Of a DNA stretch of 34,847 bases, positions 8,544-17,455 are shown piece after piece; the first letter of the stretch is position 1, and the number at the start of each line of letters is the position of its first letter. This stretch comes from Gammaproteobacteria bacterium (GTDB taxonomy: Bacteria > Pseudomonadota > Gammaproteobacteria > Arenicellales > Poriferihabitantaceae), in assembly GCA_028066695.1 (NCBI GenBank), contig JALCBG010000016.1:1-34847 (forward strand), in the 5' to 3' direction. A program made the translations under genes and the position numbers. Below the pieces are notes generated by a model. The model was not told the origin of the DNA. It worked only from the letters and a program-made list of their open reading frames with translations, and did no database searches.

Positions 8544-8582
8544 AAAAAACCGCCTTCCCGGTCATCGCCGGAAAGGCGGTTT
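8544..8582 (-). terminator. Intrinsic terminator between proX and proV
   Basis: On the minus strand, ten base pairs (AAACCGCCTT with AAGGCGGTTT) continue past one C/A mismatch into four more G/C pairs, with a six-base loop. A run of six T follows directly, then GTTTG. It lies 10 bases after the proX stop and 12 bases before the proV ATG. Partial termination here would give more binding protein than membrane components from one promoter. Confidence 0.85.
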
Positions 8583-8592
8583 GCGCGGGCGG

Positions 8593-9561
8593 TCAGATGC
8601 CGAGCCAGGCGTCAACGCGCGCCGAGTTTTTCGCGATCCACTCGTTCACCACTTCGTCCGGGTCGCGTTTCTTCCCGGCGATTTGAAAGGCGAAGTAACT
8701 GACATCGTCGGCGCGCAGCGAAAAGTTCTGCAGGAACTCGTAGATCACCGGCGAGCGCTTTTTCAGCGACTTGGAATACGCGATTTGCACTTTCTTCAGC
8801 GCGTCCTCGCTCGCCACCTTGGAGTTCTCATACCAGTTCGGGTCGTCGCTCGGCTGGTACATGATGTATTTCGCCGGGTCATACGGCGGCTCCTTGAGCC
8901 GCACGATGTCGTGCAGGAACCAAATCGCGTGCGGCGAGTAGCAGTAAAACGCGTAGCCGCGGCCCTTGGCGATGGTGTCGCCGACGGTCGCCTGCATCAC
9001 GCTCTGCTCGGCGCGAATCGGATCCATGAACGGCAGCAGGCCGTAGTCGCGCACTTTCACTTCGTTGACATTGGCCGAAGCCCAGCCCGGCGCGCCGACC
9101 CAAATCTCGCCCTTGCCGTTGCCGTCGCTGTCCATCAACTTCGCGATTTCCGGGCGCGCCAGGTCAAAGATGGATTCCACGCCGTGCTTCTTGGAGAAGG
9201 CCTTGGACACGCAGAAACTCTGCTTGCCTTCGTAACTGTTGCGGCTCAGTTCCACCGTGCCTTCTCCGTCCACATATTTCTTGGTGAAACTTTCCTGGTT
9301 CGGCAGCCATACATCCGGATGCACGTCGATGTCGCCCTTGCCCGCGTTCATCGCCTGAAAGATCGCGGCGTTGTTGCCCGGCACCAGTTCGGCTTTGCCG
9401 CCGATGCGCTCGGTGACGACGTTTTTGATCAGATACGCGATGCTTTTCGCGCCGACCCAGCTGGGCTCGCCGATCTTGACGCTTTCGGCGGAATGCGCGG
9501 CGAACGCGAAAGACAGCAGCAGAGAGGCGCAAAGCGCGCGCGCGGTTGCGGTGGTTTTCAT
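8593..9561 (-). CDS. proX: Glycine betaine/choline-type ABC transporter substrate-binding protein
   Basis: Periplasmic binding protein of the OpuAC family, 322 residues, which captures a quaternary amine and delivers it to ProW. The start is the ATG at 9561, preceded by GGAG at seven bases. It opens a clear signal peptide (MKTTATARALCASLLLSFAF, cleavage near AHSA). The frame is open for 91 more codons upstream, but that part is non-conserved and crosses the promoter region. Aromatic residues in EPSWVGAK, HPDVWLPN, GAPGWAS and SPHAIWF could form the aromatic cage that binds trimethylammonium groups. Ligand choice (betaine, choline, carnitine or a related compound) cannot be read directly. It is the first gene of the operon, divergent from gltA. 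Confidence 0.92.
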   Translation of the reverse strand: MKTTATARALCASLLLSFAFAAHSAESVKIGEPSWVGAKSIAYLIKNVVTERIGGKAELVPGNNAAIFQAMNAGKGDIDVHPDVWLPNQESFTKKYVDGEGTVELSRNSYEGKQSFCVSKAFSKKHGVESIFDLARPEIAKLMDSDGNGKGEIWVGAPGWASANVNEVKVRDYGLLPFMDPIRAEQSVMQATVGDTIAKGRGYAFYCYSPHAIWFLHDIVRLKEPPYDPAKYIMYQPSDDPNWYENSKVASEDALKKVQIAYSKSLKKRSPVIYEFLQNFSLRADDVSYFAFQIAGKKRDPDEVVNEWIAKNSARVDAWLGI

Positions 9562-9591
9562 GAAAAATCTCCGGGTGGTGATGGACGGCGG

Positions 9592-9597
9592 AGCATA
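9592..9597 (-). promoter_or_regulatory. Candidate -10 element for proX
   Basis: TATGCT on the minus strand, 30 bases upstream of the proX ATG. The -35 position is GC-rich without a consensus. A GC-rich inverted repeat (GCCGCGCGGC) lies just upstream and could be an operator, but this is speculative. Confidence 0.3.
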
Positions 9598-9702
9598 GCA
9601 CACGGCCGCGCCGCGCGGCGATTTCGGCATCGGGCGCGGCGAGCGGCATCGCGCGGTTTTGCCGGAAAATTCGCGCCGCAATCCCCCCGCCCCCGCCGCC
9701 CC

Positions 9703-9731
9703 TTGCGCCGCCGCGCGGTTTCGGGTATTCT
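9703..9731 (+). promoter_or_regulatory. Candidate sigma-70 promoter of gltA
   Basis: TTGCGC (9703-9708) and TATTCT (9726-9731) are separated by 17 bases and end 30 bases before the gltA ATG. Together with the proX -10 element they fill the 200-base divergent gap 9562-9761. The rest of that gap is GC-rich and shows no other feature. Confidence 0.45.
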
Positions 9732-9761
9732 CCCCCTCCCGTTGCAACCCGCGTTTCTCCA

Positions 9762-11171
9762 ATGACCCAGAAAACCGCCGCGGCGAAAGCGCCGCCGAAA
9801 CCCGAGACGAAAGCCCCGGCGAAAACGCCGGCAAAACCCGCGGACTCGTTCACCCTGACCGACAACGCCAGCGGCAAGTCGTGGCAGTTGCCGGCGCGCA
9901 CCAGCGTCATGGGCGGGCGGCTGATCGACATCAAGCGGCTCTACGGCGACACCGGGGTTTTGACCTACGACCCGGGCTACACCTCCACCGCGTCCTGCAA
10001 ATCGGACATCACCTACATTGACGGCGAGAAAGGCGTGCTGCTGCACCGCGGCTATTCCATAGACGAACTCGCCGAGAAGAGCGACTTCATGGAAGTCTGC
10101 TACCTGCTGCTCTACGGCGAACTGCCGACGCCGGAGCAGAAGACTTCGTTTGAGTCGGACATCCGCATCCACACGCTGCTGCACGAGCAGTTGATTTCGT
10201 TTTACAACGGCTTCATTCGCAACGCCCACCCGATGTCCATCATGGTCGGCGTGGTCGGCGCGCTTTCGTCGTTCTACCACGACAGCACCGACATCACCGA
10301 CATCGGCGCGCGGCGGCTCGCGGCGCACCGGCTGATCGCGAAGATGCCGACCATCGGCGCGTATGCCTACAAGTACTCGCTCGGCATGTCCTTCCCGACG
10401 CCGCACAACGACTGCAGTTATTCGGAAAACCTGCTGCAGATGATGTTCTCCAACCCGGCCGAGAAATACAAAATTGATCCGGTGCTGGCGCAGGCGATCG
10501 ACCGCATTTTGATTCTGCACGCCGACCACGAGCAAAACGCGTCCACTTCCACGGTGCGCCTCGCCGGATCAAGCGGAGCCAACCCGTATGCATGCATCGC
10601 CGCCGGCATCGCCTCGCTGTGGGGGCCGGCGCACGGCGGCGCGAACGAGGCGGTGCTGAAAATGCTGGACGAAATCGGCTCGGCCGACCGCATCGGCGCT
10701 TACATCAAAAAAGCGCAGGACAAAAACGACAAGTTCCGGCTGATGGGCTTCGGCCACCGCGTCTACAAAAACTACGACCCGCGCGCGCGCGTGATGCGCG
10801 ACACCTGCCACGAAGTGCTGGAGGTGCTCGGCGTGGAGGACCCGAAACTCAAACTGGCGATGGAACTCGAGCGCATCGCGCTGGAGGACGACTACTTCAT
10901 CAAAAAGAAACTCTACCCGAATGTGGATTTTTATTCGGGCATCATCATGAAAGCCATGGGCTTTCCGACTTCCATGTTCACGGTGATGTTCGCCATCGGC
11001 CGCACCGCCGGCTGGATCTCGCACTGGAAGGAGATGCTGCGCGACGAAGACAGCAAGATCGGGCGGCCGCGGCAGTTGTATCTCGGCGCGAAGGCGCGCG
11101 AATACCTGCCGCTGGACCGGCGCGGGCACACCGACAAAAAGGTCAGTTGGGCCTGGCTGTGGGGCGGATGA
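9762..11171 (+). CDS. gltA: Citrate synthase with Lys/Ala/Pro-rich N-terminal extension
   Basis: Condenses acetyl-CoA with oxaloacetate in the TCA cycle. The enzyme has 469 residues, longer than E. coli GltA (427). The catalytic residues are in place: H291 (GPAHGG, equivalent to H264), H332 (GFGHRVYK, equivalent to H305) and D389 (VDFYSG, equivalent to D362). The region before the first conserved block is longer than usual: residues 1-28 are a Lys/Ala/Pro tract ([16 protein letters not shown]) with no hydrophobic core, so it is not a secretion signal. The C-terminus ends VSWAWLWGG. No Shine-Dalgarno is evident before the ATG. It is divergent from proX. A GC hairpin 5 bases after the stop may act as a terminator. 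Confidence 0.96.
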   Translation: MTQKTAAAKAPPKPETKAPAKTPAKPADSFTLTDNASGKSWQLPARTSVMGGRLIDIKRLYGDTGVLTYDPGYTSTASCKSDITYIDGEKGVLLHRGYSIDELAEKSDFMEVCYLLLYGELPTPEQKTSFESDIRIHTLLHEQLISFYNGFIRNAHPMSIMVGVVGALSSFYHDSTDITDIGARRLAAHRLIAKMPTIGAYAYKYSLGMSFPTPHNDCSYSENLLQMMFSNPAEKYKIDPVLAQAIDRILILHADHEQNASTSTVRLAGSSGANPYACIAAGIASLWGPAHGGANEAVLKMLDEIGSADRIGAYIKKAQDKNDKFRLMGFGHRVYKNYDPRARVMRDTCHEVLEVLGVEDPKLKLAMELERIALEDDYFIKKKLYPNVDFYSGIIMKAMGFPTSMFTVMFAIGRTAGWISHWKEMLRDEDSKIGRPRQLYLGAKAREYLPLDRRGHTDKKVSWAWLWGG

Positions 11172-11175
11172 GTTC

Positions 11176-11211
11176 GCGCGCCGCATGGCGCGCGCCCGCT
11201 TCCGCTTTTTG
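11176..11211 (+). terminator. Possible gltA terminator hairpin
   Basis: A perfect stem GCGCGCC / GGCGCGC with loop GCAT (11176-11193) lies just after the gltA stop. The T5 run follows only 12 bases later (11206-11210). The spacing is not that of a classical intrinsic terminator, so termination may be weak or absent, with read-through into the downstream run. Confidence 0.3.
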
Positions 11212-11252
11212 TTGACGGCGTCGCGCGCCGCCTTTCCCCGCAACAACAAACG

Positions 11253-11378
11253 ATGCTCGGCAAAATCCTGTTCACCGTCGCGGTCATCGTCGTAGTCGTG
11301 GCTTTCTTTCGCATGCGCGCGCGCGCGGTGGCCGCGGCTGAAGCCGACACCGAAACGCACCGCGGGAAGCGAAGTTGA
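11253..11378 (+). CDS. Small single-pass membrane protein
   Basis: A 41-codon frame, MLGKILFTVAVIVVVVAFF followed by RMRARAVAAA and a polar tail. It has one strongly hydrophobic helix from about residue 5 to 19, then a positively charged stretch, consistent with an N-out or signal-anchor membrane peptide. Its TGA overlaps the rhomboid ATG by one base (TGATG), which strongly suggests it is translated and coupled to that gene. I do not recognise a family. It could be a partner or substrate of the rhomboid protease, but this is inference from adjacency alone. Confidence 0.6.
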   Translation: MLGKILFTVAVIVVVVAFFRMRARAVAAAEADTETHRGKRS

Positions 11379-11974
11379 TGCCGCGCCCGCGCGCCACGCT
11401 CGCGCTGGTCGGCGCGTCTTTGCTGGTGTTTGCGGCCATGCATCTGCTCGCGCGCGAGGCGGTGGTTCGCCCGCTGTTGATTTCGGAATACACCTCGCCG
11501 ATACTGCCGGAAATCCGCGGCGGCGAGTGGTGGCGGCTGCTGACGCCGGTGTTCCTGCACTTTTCGCTGTTCCATCTGGTTTTCAATTTGCTGTGGGTGT
11601 GGGAATTGGGGCGGCTGATTGAGGCGCGCCACGGCGCGTTCGCGCTGCTCGCCGTCACCGCGGCGCTCGGCGCGTCCTCCAACCTCGCGCAATATTTCGC
11701 CTCCGGCCCCGGGTTCGGCGGCATGTCCGGCGTGCTCTACGGCTACTTCGGCTATCTGTGGGTGCAGGGGCGCTTCAACCCGGCATTCGGCATCCGCCTG
11801 GCGCCGCCGGTGGTGGCGCTGTTGTTCGGCTGGTTCGCGCTGTGCTGGTCGGGCGTTTTAAAACTCTTCGGCCTGCACATCGCCAACAGCGCGCACACCG
11901 GCGGACTGCTCGGCGGCGCCGCGCTCGCCTTCCTGGCCATGGCCGCGCCGCGCATGCGCGGGAGGCCGACATGA
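11378..11974 (+). CDS. Rhomboid-family intramembrane serine protease (GlpG-like)
   Basis: Cleaves membrane proteins within the lipid bilayer. It has 198 residues and corresponds to the membrane core of E. coli GlpG without GlpG's cytoplasmic N-terminal domain. The catalytic Ser is S117 in G-M-S-G-V-L-Y-G and the catalytic His is H173 in NSAHTGG. The oxyanion-side residues H66 and N70 (HFSLFHLVFN) match GlpG H150 and N154. The WR motif of loop 1 is present (EWWRLL). The ATG at 11378 overlaps the stop of the small membrane protein. A TTG one codon earlier is less likely. Its TGA overlaps the ileS ATG by four bases. Confidence 0.92.
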   Translation: MPRPRATLALVGASLLVFAAMHLLAREAVVRPLLISEYTSPILPEIRGGEWWRLLTPVFLHFSLFHLVFNLLWVWELGRLIEARHGAFALLAVTAALGASSNLAQYFASGPGFGGMSGVLYGYFGYLWVQGRFNPAFGIRLAPPVVALLFGWFALCWSGVLKLFGLHIANSAHTGGLLGGAALAFLAMAAPRMRGRPT

Positions 11975-14900
11975 AATTTCGCGAGGTCGGCGGCCGCTAC
12001 GACGGCCCCGCATTGGAAAAAGAAGTGCTGGAGTTTTGGGAGGCGCGCGGAATTTTTGAAAAGAGTTTGAAACAGAGCGAGGGGCGCCCGCGCTTCAGTT
12101 TCAACGAGGGCCCGCCGACCGCCAACGGCCGCCCCGGCATCCACCATGTGCTGGCGCGCTCTTTCAAGGACATCTACCCGCGCTACAAAACCATGCGCGG
12201 TTTCCACGCGCCGCGCAAGGGCGGCTGGGACACGCACGGCCTGCCGGTGGAGCATGAAATTGAAAAGCAACTCGGCATCTTTGACAAAAAAGAAATTGAG
12301 GCGAAAGTCGGCGTCGCCGAATTCAACCGCCGCTGCCGCGAGTCGGTGATGGCCTACATCTCCGACTGGGAGCGGATGACGCGGCGCATGGGCTACTGGG
12401 TCAATCTGGACGAGGCGTATTACACGCTGAACAACGACTACATTGAGTCGGTCTGGAACCTGCTAAAAACCATCTGGGACAAGGGCCTGATCTACCAGGG
12501 CTACAAAGTCGTCCCCTACGACCCGCGCATCGGCGCGACCCTGTCGTCGCACGAAGTCGCGCAGGGCTACCGCGAAGTGGACGACCCGTCGGTGACGGTG
12601 CGCTTTCGTTTGGAGGGGAAAGACGACGCGTCTTTTTTGGTGTGGACGACCACGCCGTGGACCTTGCCGGCGAATTTGCTGCTGGCGGTCGGCGCCGACA
12701 TTGATTACGCGCGCGTCTCCTGCGACGGCGAGGAATTCATTCTCGCGAAGGCGCGCGTGGACGCGCTTTTCGGCGAGCGCGAATACAAGGTGCTCGGCGT
12801 GCAAAAGGGAAGCGAGTTGGCCGGCATGCGCTACCGCCGCCCGTTTGATTATTTGCAGGTGGAGCAAGCCGAAAAGGCCGACGCATTTCGCGTGGTCACC
12901 GCGGATTTCGTGGATGTGGAAGACGGCAGCGGCATCGTCCATGTCGCGCCGGCCTACGGCGTGGACGACCTCGCGCTCGGCAAGCGCGAGGGCATGCCGG
13001 TGATGCACGCGGTCGGCCTGGACGGCTGCTTCACCGACGAAGTCCCGCCGGTCGCCGGCAAGTTTTTTAAGGAGGCAGACGCGCCGCTTACCAAAATCCT
13101 GAAGGAGCGCGGCCTGCTGTTCGCGAATGAAACCATCCGCCACAACTACCCGTTCGGCTGGCGCACCGGCGACCCGCTGATCTATTACGCCAAGGAGGCC
13201 TGGTACATCCGCACCACCGAAATCAAGGAGCGCCTGGTGGAACTCAACCGCACCATCAACTGGGTGCCGCCGGGGATTCGCGACGGACGCTTCGGCAACT
13301 GGCTGGAAAACAACATTGACTGGGCGCTGTCGCGCGAGCGTTTTTGGGGAACGCCGCTGCCGGTGTGGCGTAGCGACGACGGCGACTGCATTTGCATCGG
13401 CTCGCTCGGCGAACTGGAGGAACTCGCGTCGCGCAAGTTGCGCGATGTGGACCTGCACCGCCCACAAATAGACGAAATCACCTTCGTCAAAGACGGCAAG
13501 ACCTACCGCCGCGTCCCCGAGGTCATTGACTGCTGGTTTGACTCGGGCGCGATGACCTACGCGCAGTGGCACTACCCGTTTGAAAACCGCGAAACTTTTG
13601 AGCGGCACTTTCCGGCCGACTACATCTGCGAGGCGATAGATCAAACGCGCGGCTGGTTCTACACGCTGCACGCCATCGCCGCGCTGGTGTCGGACAGCGT
13701 CGCCTACAAAAACTGCGTCTGCCTGAGCCACATCGTGGACGCGCACGGAAAAAAAATGTCCAAGTCGCAGGGAAATATCGTGGATCCCGACGAGGTGTTT
13801 GATTCCATCGGCGCCGACCCGCTGCGCTGGCTGTTTCTCGCGCGCACCGCGCCCGACGCGCAAAAGCGCATTTCCACCGGCATCGTGCGCGAAGTCGCGG
13901 CGTCTTTCGTCAATACTTTCTGGAACACCTACGCGTTTTTTGTTTTATACGCGCGGCTGGATGAAGTGGATCTCGGCCGCGAAATCGCGCCGGAAAAGCG
14001 CCCGGAAATTGACCGCTGGGCGCTGGCGCTCGCGCATCAAACCGTGAAAGACGCGACCGATGCGCTGGACTGCTACGACGCGCGCGGCGCCGGCCTCGCC
14101 ATTGAAAAACTGGTGGACCAACTGAGCAACTGGTATGTGCGCCGCAACCGCCGCCGCTTTTGGAAAAGCGAGCGCGGAGACGACAAACAGGCGGCCTACC
14201 TGACGCTGTTTGAATGCATAGACCTGTGCGCCCGGCTGATGGCGCCGTTCATGCCGTTTTTGTCGGATGCGGTGTATCGCAATTTGCACGGCGCGGACAA
14301 GGGCGCGCCGGAGAGCGTGCACCTGACCGAATGGCCGCGCTTTGATGAGGCGCGCCTTAACGCGCAATTGGTTTTTGAAATGGACATGGTGCAGCGCGCC
14401 GTCGGCCTCGGCCGCTCGGCGCGCGAGGAAAGCCGGGTGCGCGTGCGCCAGCCGCTGCCGCGAATGCGAATCGGCGCGGCCGACGCCGGCGCGCGCGCCG
14501 CGCTGAAAAAACACGAGGCGCAAATCCGCGAGGAATTAAACATCAAGCGCGTGGAATTCATCGGCGCGGGCGCCGACGCGGAAATCGTCCGCTACGCGGT
14601 GGAGCCCAATTTTTCCGCGCTCGGCAAACGCCACGGCAAACGCATGCCGGCGATTAAAGCCGCGCTGGCAAAAGCCGACGGCGCGCGCATCAAAGCGCAA
14701 CTGGACGCGGGCGAAAATTTCGCGGTGAAAATCGGCGGCGAGAAAATTGAATTCGCGCCGGAAGACATTAAAGTGCGCACCACTTCCGCGCCCGGCTACG
14801 CATGCGCGCGCGACGAAACCCTGCTGGTCGCGCTTGACACCGAAATCAGCGAAGAATTGCGCGTGGAAGGCATCGCGCGCGAATTGGTGCGCGCGGTGCA

Positions 14901-15135
14901 GGACGCGCGCAAATCGGCCGGCTTGGAAGTCTCCGACCGCATAGACCTCGCGGTCACCGGCTCGGCGCGCGTTGAAGCCGCGCTGCGCGAACACCGCGGG
15001 CACATCATGAGCGAGACGCTGTCGGAATCGCTGTCGCCGGATATCACCCGCGGCGGTTTTGAAGCGGAGCGCAAACTGGGGGAGGACGAATGGCGAATCG
15101 TGCTGGCAAAAACGCAGGCGGCCCCGCCTCAATGA
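11971..15135 (+). CDS. ileS: Isoleucyl-tRNA synthetase, type 2 (IleS2-like)
   Basis: Charges tRNA-Ile. It has 1054 residues from the ATG that overlaps the rhomboid stop (ATGA); the frame is open further upstream only inside the rhomboid gene. The HIGH-type motif is GIHH (56-59), followed by GGWDTHGLPVE, which marks the long eukaryote-like type 2 enzymes; the usual bacterial type 1 reads GWDCHGLP. KMSKS is at 595-599. The editing domain shows WTTTPWTLPAN and GIVHVAPAYGVDD. Where many type 2 enzymes carry a CxxC (PYCPRC), this one reads PYDPRIG, so that zinc site appears absent. Type 2 IleRS are generally much less sensitive to mupirocin. No T-box leader is visible. It is coupled to the epimerase by another four-base overlap. 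Confidence 0.95.
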   Translation: MKFREVGGRYDGPALEKEVLEFWEARGIFEKSLKQSEGRPRFSFNEGPPTANGRPGIHHVLARSFKDIYPRYKTMRGFHAPRKGGWDTHGLPVEHEIEKQLGIFDKKEIEAKVGVAEFNRRCRESVMAYISDWERMTRRMGYWVNLDEAYYTLNNDYIESVWNLLKTIWDKGLIYQGYKVVPYDPRIGATLSSHEVAQGYREVDDPSVTVRFRLEGKDDASFLVWTTTPWTLPANLLLAVGADIDYARVSCDGEEFILAKARVDALFGEREYKVLGVQKGSELAGMRYRRPFDYLQVEQAEKADAFRVVTADFVDVEDGSGIVHVAPAYGVDDLALGKREGMPVMHAVGLDGCFTDEVPPVAGKFFKEADAPLTKILKERGLLFANETIRHNYPFGWRTGDPLIYYAKEAWYIRTTEIKERLVELNRTINWVPPGIRDGRFGNWLENNIDWALSRERFWGTPLPVWRSDDGDCICIGSLGELEELASRKLRDVDLHRPQIDEITFVKDGKTYRRVPEVIDCWFDSGAMTYAQWHYPFENRETFERHFPADYICEAIDQTRGWFYTLHAIAALVSDSVAYKNCVCLSHIVDAHGKKMSKSQGNIVDPDEVFDSIGADPLRWLFLARTAPDAQKRISTGIVREVAASFVNTFWNTYAFFVLYARLDEVDLGREIAPEKRPEIDRWALALAHQTVKDATDALDCYDARGAGLAIEKLVDQLSNWYVRRNRRRFWKSERGDDKQAAYLTLFECIDLCARLMAPFMPFLSDAVYRNLHGADKGAPESVHLTEWPRFDEARLNAQLVFEMDMVQRAVGLGRSAREESRVRVRQPLPRMRIGAADAGARAALKKHEAQIREELNIKRVEFIGAGADAEIVRYAVEPNFSALGKRHGKRMPAIKAALAKADGARIKAQLDAGENFAVKIGGEKIEFAPEDIKVRTTSAPGYACARDETLLVALDTEISEELRVEGIARELVRAVQDARKSAGLEVSDRIDLAVTGSARVEAALREHRGHIMSETLSESLSPDITRGGFEAERKLGEDEWRIVLAKTQAAPPQ

Positions 15136-16115
15136 ACACCCTGGTAACCGGCGCCGCCGGCTTCATCGGCGCGGCGTTTTGCGCGCGGTTGCTGGCGCGC
15201 GGCGGGCGCGTCACCGGCGTGGACAACTTCAGCGACTACTACGATGTCGACCTGAAGCGCGCGCGCCTCGCGCAATTTCAGGAGCACGAAAACTTCACCT
15301 TCCGCCAGGCCGACATCACCGACCGCGGCGCGATGGAAAAATTATTCGGCGGAAAGCGCTTTGACGCGGTCGCGCATTTCGCCGCGCAGGCCGGGGTGCG
15401 CTATTCGCTGGAAAATCCGGCCGCGTATGTGGACACCAACATCGCCGGCTTCGGCAACATCATTGAAAACTGCCGCCGCGCCGGCGTCGGCCACCTGCTG
15501 TTCGCATCCAGCAGTTCGGTCTACGGCGGCGGCGCCAAGTTGCCGTTTTCGGAAAGCGAGCCGGTCGACCGGCCGCTGTCGCCCTACGCCGCGAGCAAGC
15601 GCGCCAACGAATTGATGGCGCATTGCTACGCGCACCTTTACCGCCTGCCGTGCACCGGGCTGCGCTTTTTTACGGTGTACGGGCCGTGGGGCCGCCCCGA
15701 CATGGCGTTCTTCAAATTCGCCGACCTGATGCTGCGCGGCGAGCCGATACCGGTCTACCGGCGCGGCGAATTGACGCGCGACTTCACCTACATTGACGAC
15801 GCGGTGGAGGGCGCGCTGCGCGCGCTGGACGCGCCGCCCGCGGCGGACGATGCATCCGGCGGCGCGCCCTGCCGCGTCTACAACCTCGGCAACGGCCGCG
15901 AAGTGCGGCTGCGCGATTACATTCGCGCGCTGGAGAACGCGCTCGGCGTCAAGGCGAGTTGGAAGATGCTGCCGATGCAGCCCGGCGATGTCGCCGCGAC
16001 CCGCGCCGACATGCGCGCCTTTCGCGCCGCTTTCGGCTTCACGCCGGAGACTTCGGTGGAAGAGGGCCTGGCGAAATTCGCCGAGTGGTACCGCGCATAC
16101 CGCCAGCCGCAGTGA
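15132..16115 (+). CDS. NAD-dependent sugar-nucleotide epimerase (UDP-glucuronate 4-epimerase-like)
   Basis: Extended short-chain dehydrogenase, 327 residues, probably acting on a UDP-sugar or UDP-sugar acid in surface polysaccharide synthesis. It has the NAD-binding TGAAGFIG (6-13) and [16 protein letters not shown], which resembles UDP-glucuronate 4-epimerases. Other motifs are [11 protein letters not shown], the SSSVYG catalytic region, Y152-A-A-S-K156 (YxxxK) and [15 protein letters not shown]. The start is the ATG overlapping the ileS stop; a start 14 codons earlier would lie in ileS. It is followed by a sugar-nucleotide dehydrogenase with a four-base overlap. The two enzymes could act in sequence (oxidation at C6, then C4 epimerisation). 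The exact substrate is not resolved. Confidence 0.9.
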   Translation: MNTLVTGAAGFIGAAFCARLLARGGRVTGVDNFSDYYDVDLKRARLAQFQEHENFTFRQADITDRGAMEKLFGGKRFDAVAHFAAQAGVRYSLENPAAYVDTNIAGFGNIIENCRRAGVGHLLFASSSSVYGGGAKLPFSESEPVDRPLSPYAASKRANELMAHCYAHLYRLPCTGLRFFTVYGPWGRPDMAFFKFADLMLRGEPIPVYRRGELTRDFTYIDDAVEGALRALDAPPAADDASGGAPCRVYNLGNGREVRLRDYIRALENALGVKASWKMLPMQPGDVAATRADMRAFRAAFGFTPETSVEEGLAKFAEWYRAYRQPQ

Positions 16116-17455
16116 AAAACGCGCTGCTGGAAAAAATCCGCAGCCGCGACGCGCGCGTCGCTGTGTTCGGGCTCGGCTATGTCGGCCTGCCGCTCGCGCT
16201 GCGCTTCGCCGAGGCCGGCTTTGAAACCGCCGGCTTTGACATTGACGAGGACAAAGTGCGCGCGCTCAACGCCGGCAAGAGTTACATAGAGCGCATTTCC
16301 GGCGGCGAAATCCAACGCGCGCGCGATGCCGGCTTCACCGCCGCCTCCGACTTTTCCGAGTGCGCGCGCGCGCACGCGCTGATCATCTGCGTGCCGACGC
16401 CGCTCGGCGCGCACCGCGAGCCGGACCTGCGCTATGTGACCGCCACCATGGACGCGATCGCGCCGCACCTGCGCGCCGGAAGCGTGGTCGCGCTGGAGAG
16501 CACCACCTACCCCGGCACCACCGAGGAGGAATTGCTGCCGCGCATTGAAGCGCGCGGTTTCACCGCGGGCGAGGATGTGTTTCTGGTGTATTCGCCGGAG
16601 CGCGAAGACCCCGGCAACCGGGATTTTCCGCTGCGAAAAATTCCGAAACTCTGCGCCGGGCACACCGCGAACTGCCTGGAAGTCGGCGCCGCGCTCTACC
16701 GCGCCGCGGTCGACCGCGTGGTGCCGGTCAGTTCCACGCGCGCCGCCGAGATGACCAAGTTGGTGGAAAACATTCACCGCGCGGTCAACATCGGCCTGGT
16801 CAATGAACTGCGGCAGGTGTGCGACGCGATGGGGCTGGACATCTTTGAAATCATAGACGCGGCCTCCACCAAGCCGTTCGGCTACACGCCGTATTACCCG
16901 GGGCCCGGCCTCGGCGGCCACTGCCTGCCGATTGATCCGTTCTACCTCGCGTGGAAGGCGCGCGAATACGGCGTGCATTCCAAGTTCATTGAATTGGCCG
17001 GCGAAGTCAACGCCGGCATGCCGGCCTGGTTCGCGGCCAAAGCCGCGGACGCGCTCAACCGCGCCGGCAAGGCGGTGCGCGGCGCGGCCGTGCTGGTGCT
17101 CGGCGTCGCCTACAAAAAAAATGTCGGCGACATGCGCGAATCGCCGGCGCTGAAAATCATGCAGATCCTGCGCGAACAGGGCGCGAACATTTCCTACGCC
17201 GACCCGCATGTGCCGAAGATTGAAAAGTTGCGCGGCTATGACTTTAATATGGCCGCCGAGAAACTTTCCGCGGAACTTTTGGCGCAAAGCGACCTGGTCA
17301 TCCTGTGCGCCGACCACGCGCGTTTTGATTACGCGATGATCAAACGGCACAGCGCGCTTTTGCTGGATACGCGCGGCGCGATGCGCGAGCAAGACGAAAA
17401 AAATCCGCCTATTCGTGCAGTTCGCGGTAAATCCGCCGCGCCAACTGCGCGCTGA
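16112..17455 (+). CDS. Nucleotide-sugar 6-dehydrogenase, WbpA/TviB type
   Basis: NAD-dependent oxidation of a UDP-hexose(amine) to the uronic acid. It has 447 residues from a GTG start whose TGA overlap (GTGA) couples it to the epimerase. Longer in-frame starts lie inside the epimerase gene. The Rossmann motif is GLGYVG (20-25), with VPTPLG and [12 protein letters not shown]. The catalytic C271 is in [14 protein letters not shown], a form typical of the WbpA (UDP-GlcNAc dehydrogenase) branch; UDP-glucose dehydrogenases differ here. The C-terminal NAD/substrate domain contains [15 protein letters not shown]. The last 15 or so codons overlap the 3' end of uvrC on the other strand, so the terminal tail is probably not functionally important. 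Confidence 0.9.
   Translation: MKNALLEKIRSRDARVAVFGLGYVGLPLALRFAEAGFETAGFDIDEDKVRALNAGKSYIERISGGEIQRARDAGFTAASDFSECARAHALIICVPTPLGAHREPDLRYVTATMDAIAPHLRAGSVVALESTTYPGTTEEELLPRIEARGFTAGEDVFLVYSPEREDPGNRDFPLRKIPKLCAGHTANCLEVGAALYRAAVDRVVPVSSTRAAEMTKLVENIHRAVNIGLVNELRQVCDAMGLDIFEIIDAASTKPFGYTPYYPGPGLGGHCLPIDPFYLAWKAREYGVHSKFIELAGEVNAGMPAWFAAKAADALNRAGKAVRGAAVLVLGVAYKKNVGDMRESPALKIMQILREQGANISYADPHVPKIEKLRGYDFNMAAEKLSAELLAQSDLVILCADHARFDYAMIKRHSALLLDTRGAMREQDEKNPPIRAVRGKSAAPTAR

Noticed and set aside
9562-9834. An N-terminal extension of proX by 91 codons
   Set aside because: It crosses the divergent promoter region and would bury a clear signal peptide that has its own GGAG ribosome site.
11758-11970. 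An N-terminal extension of ileS by 71 codons
   Set aside because: It lies wholly inside the rhomboid gene in another frame. Conserved IleRS sequence begins at the ATG at 11971.
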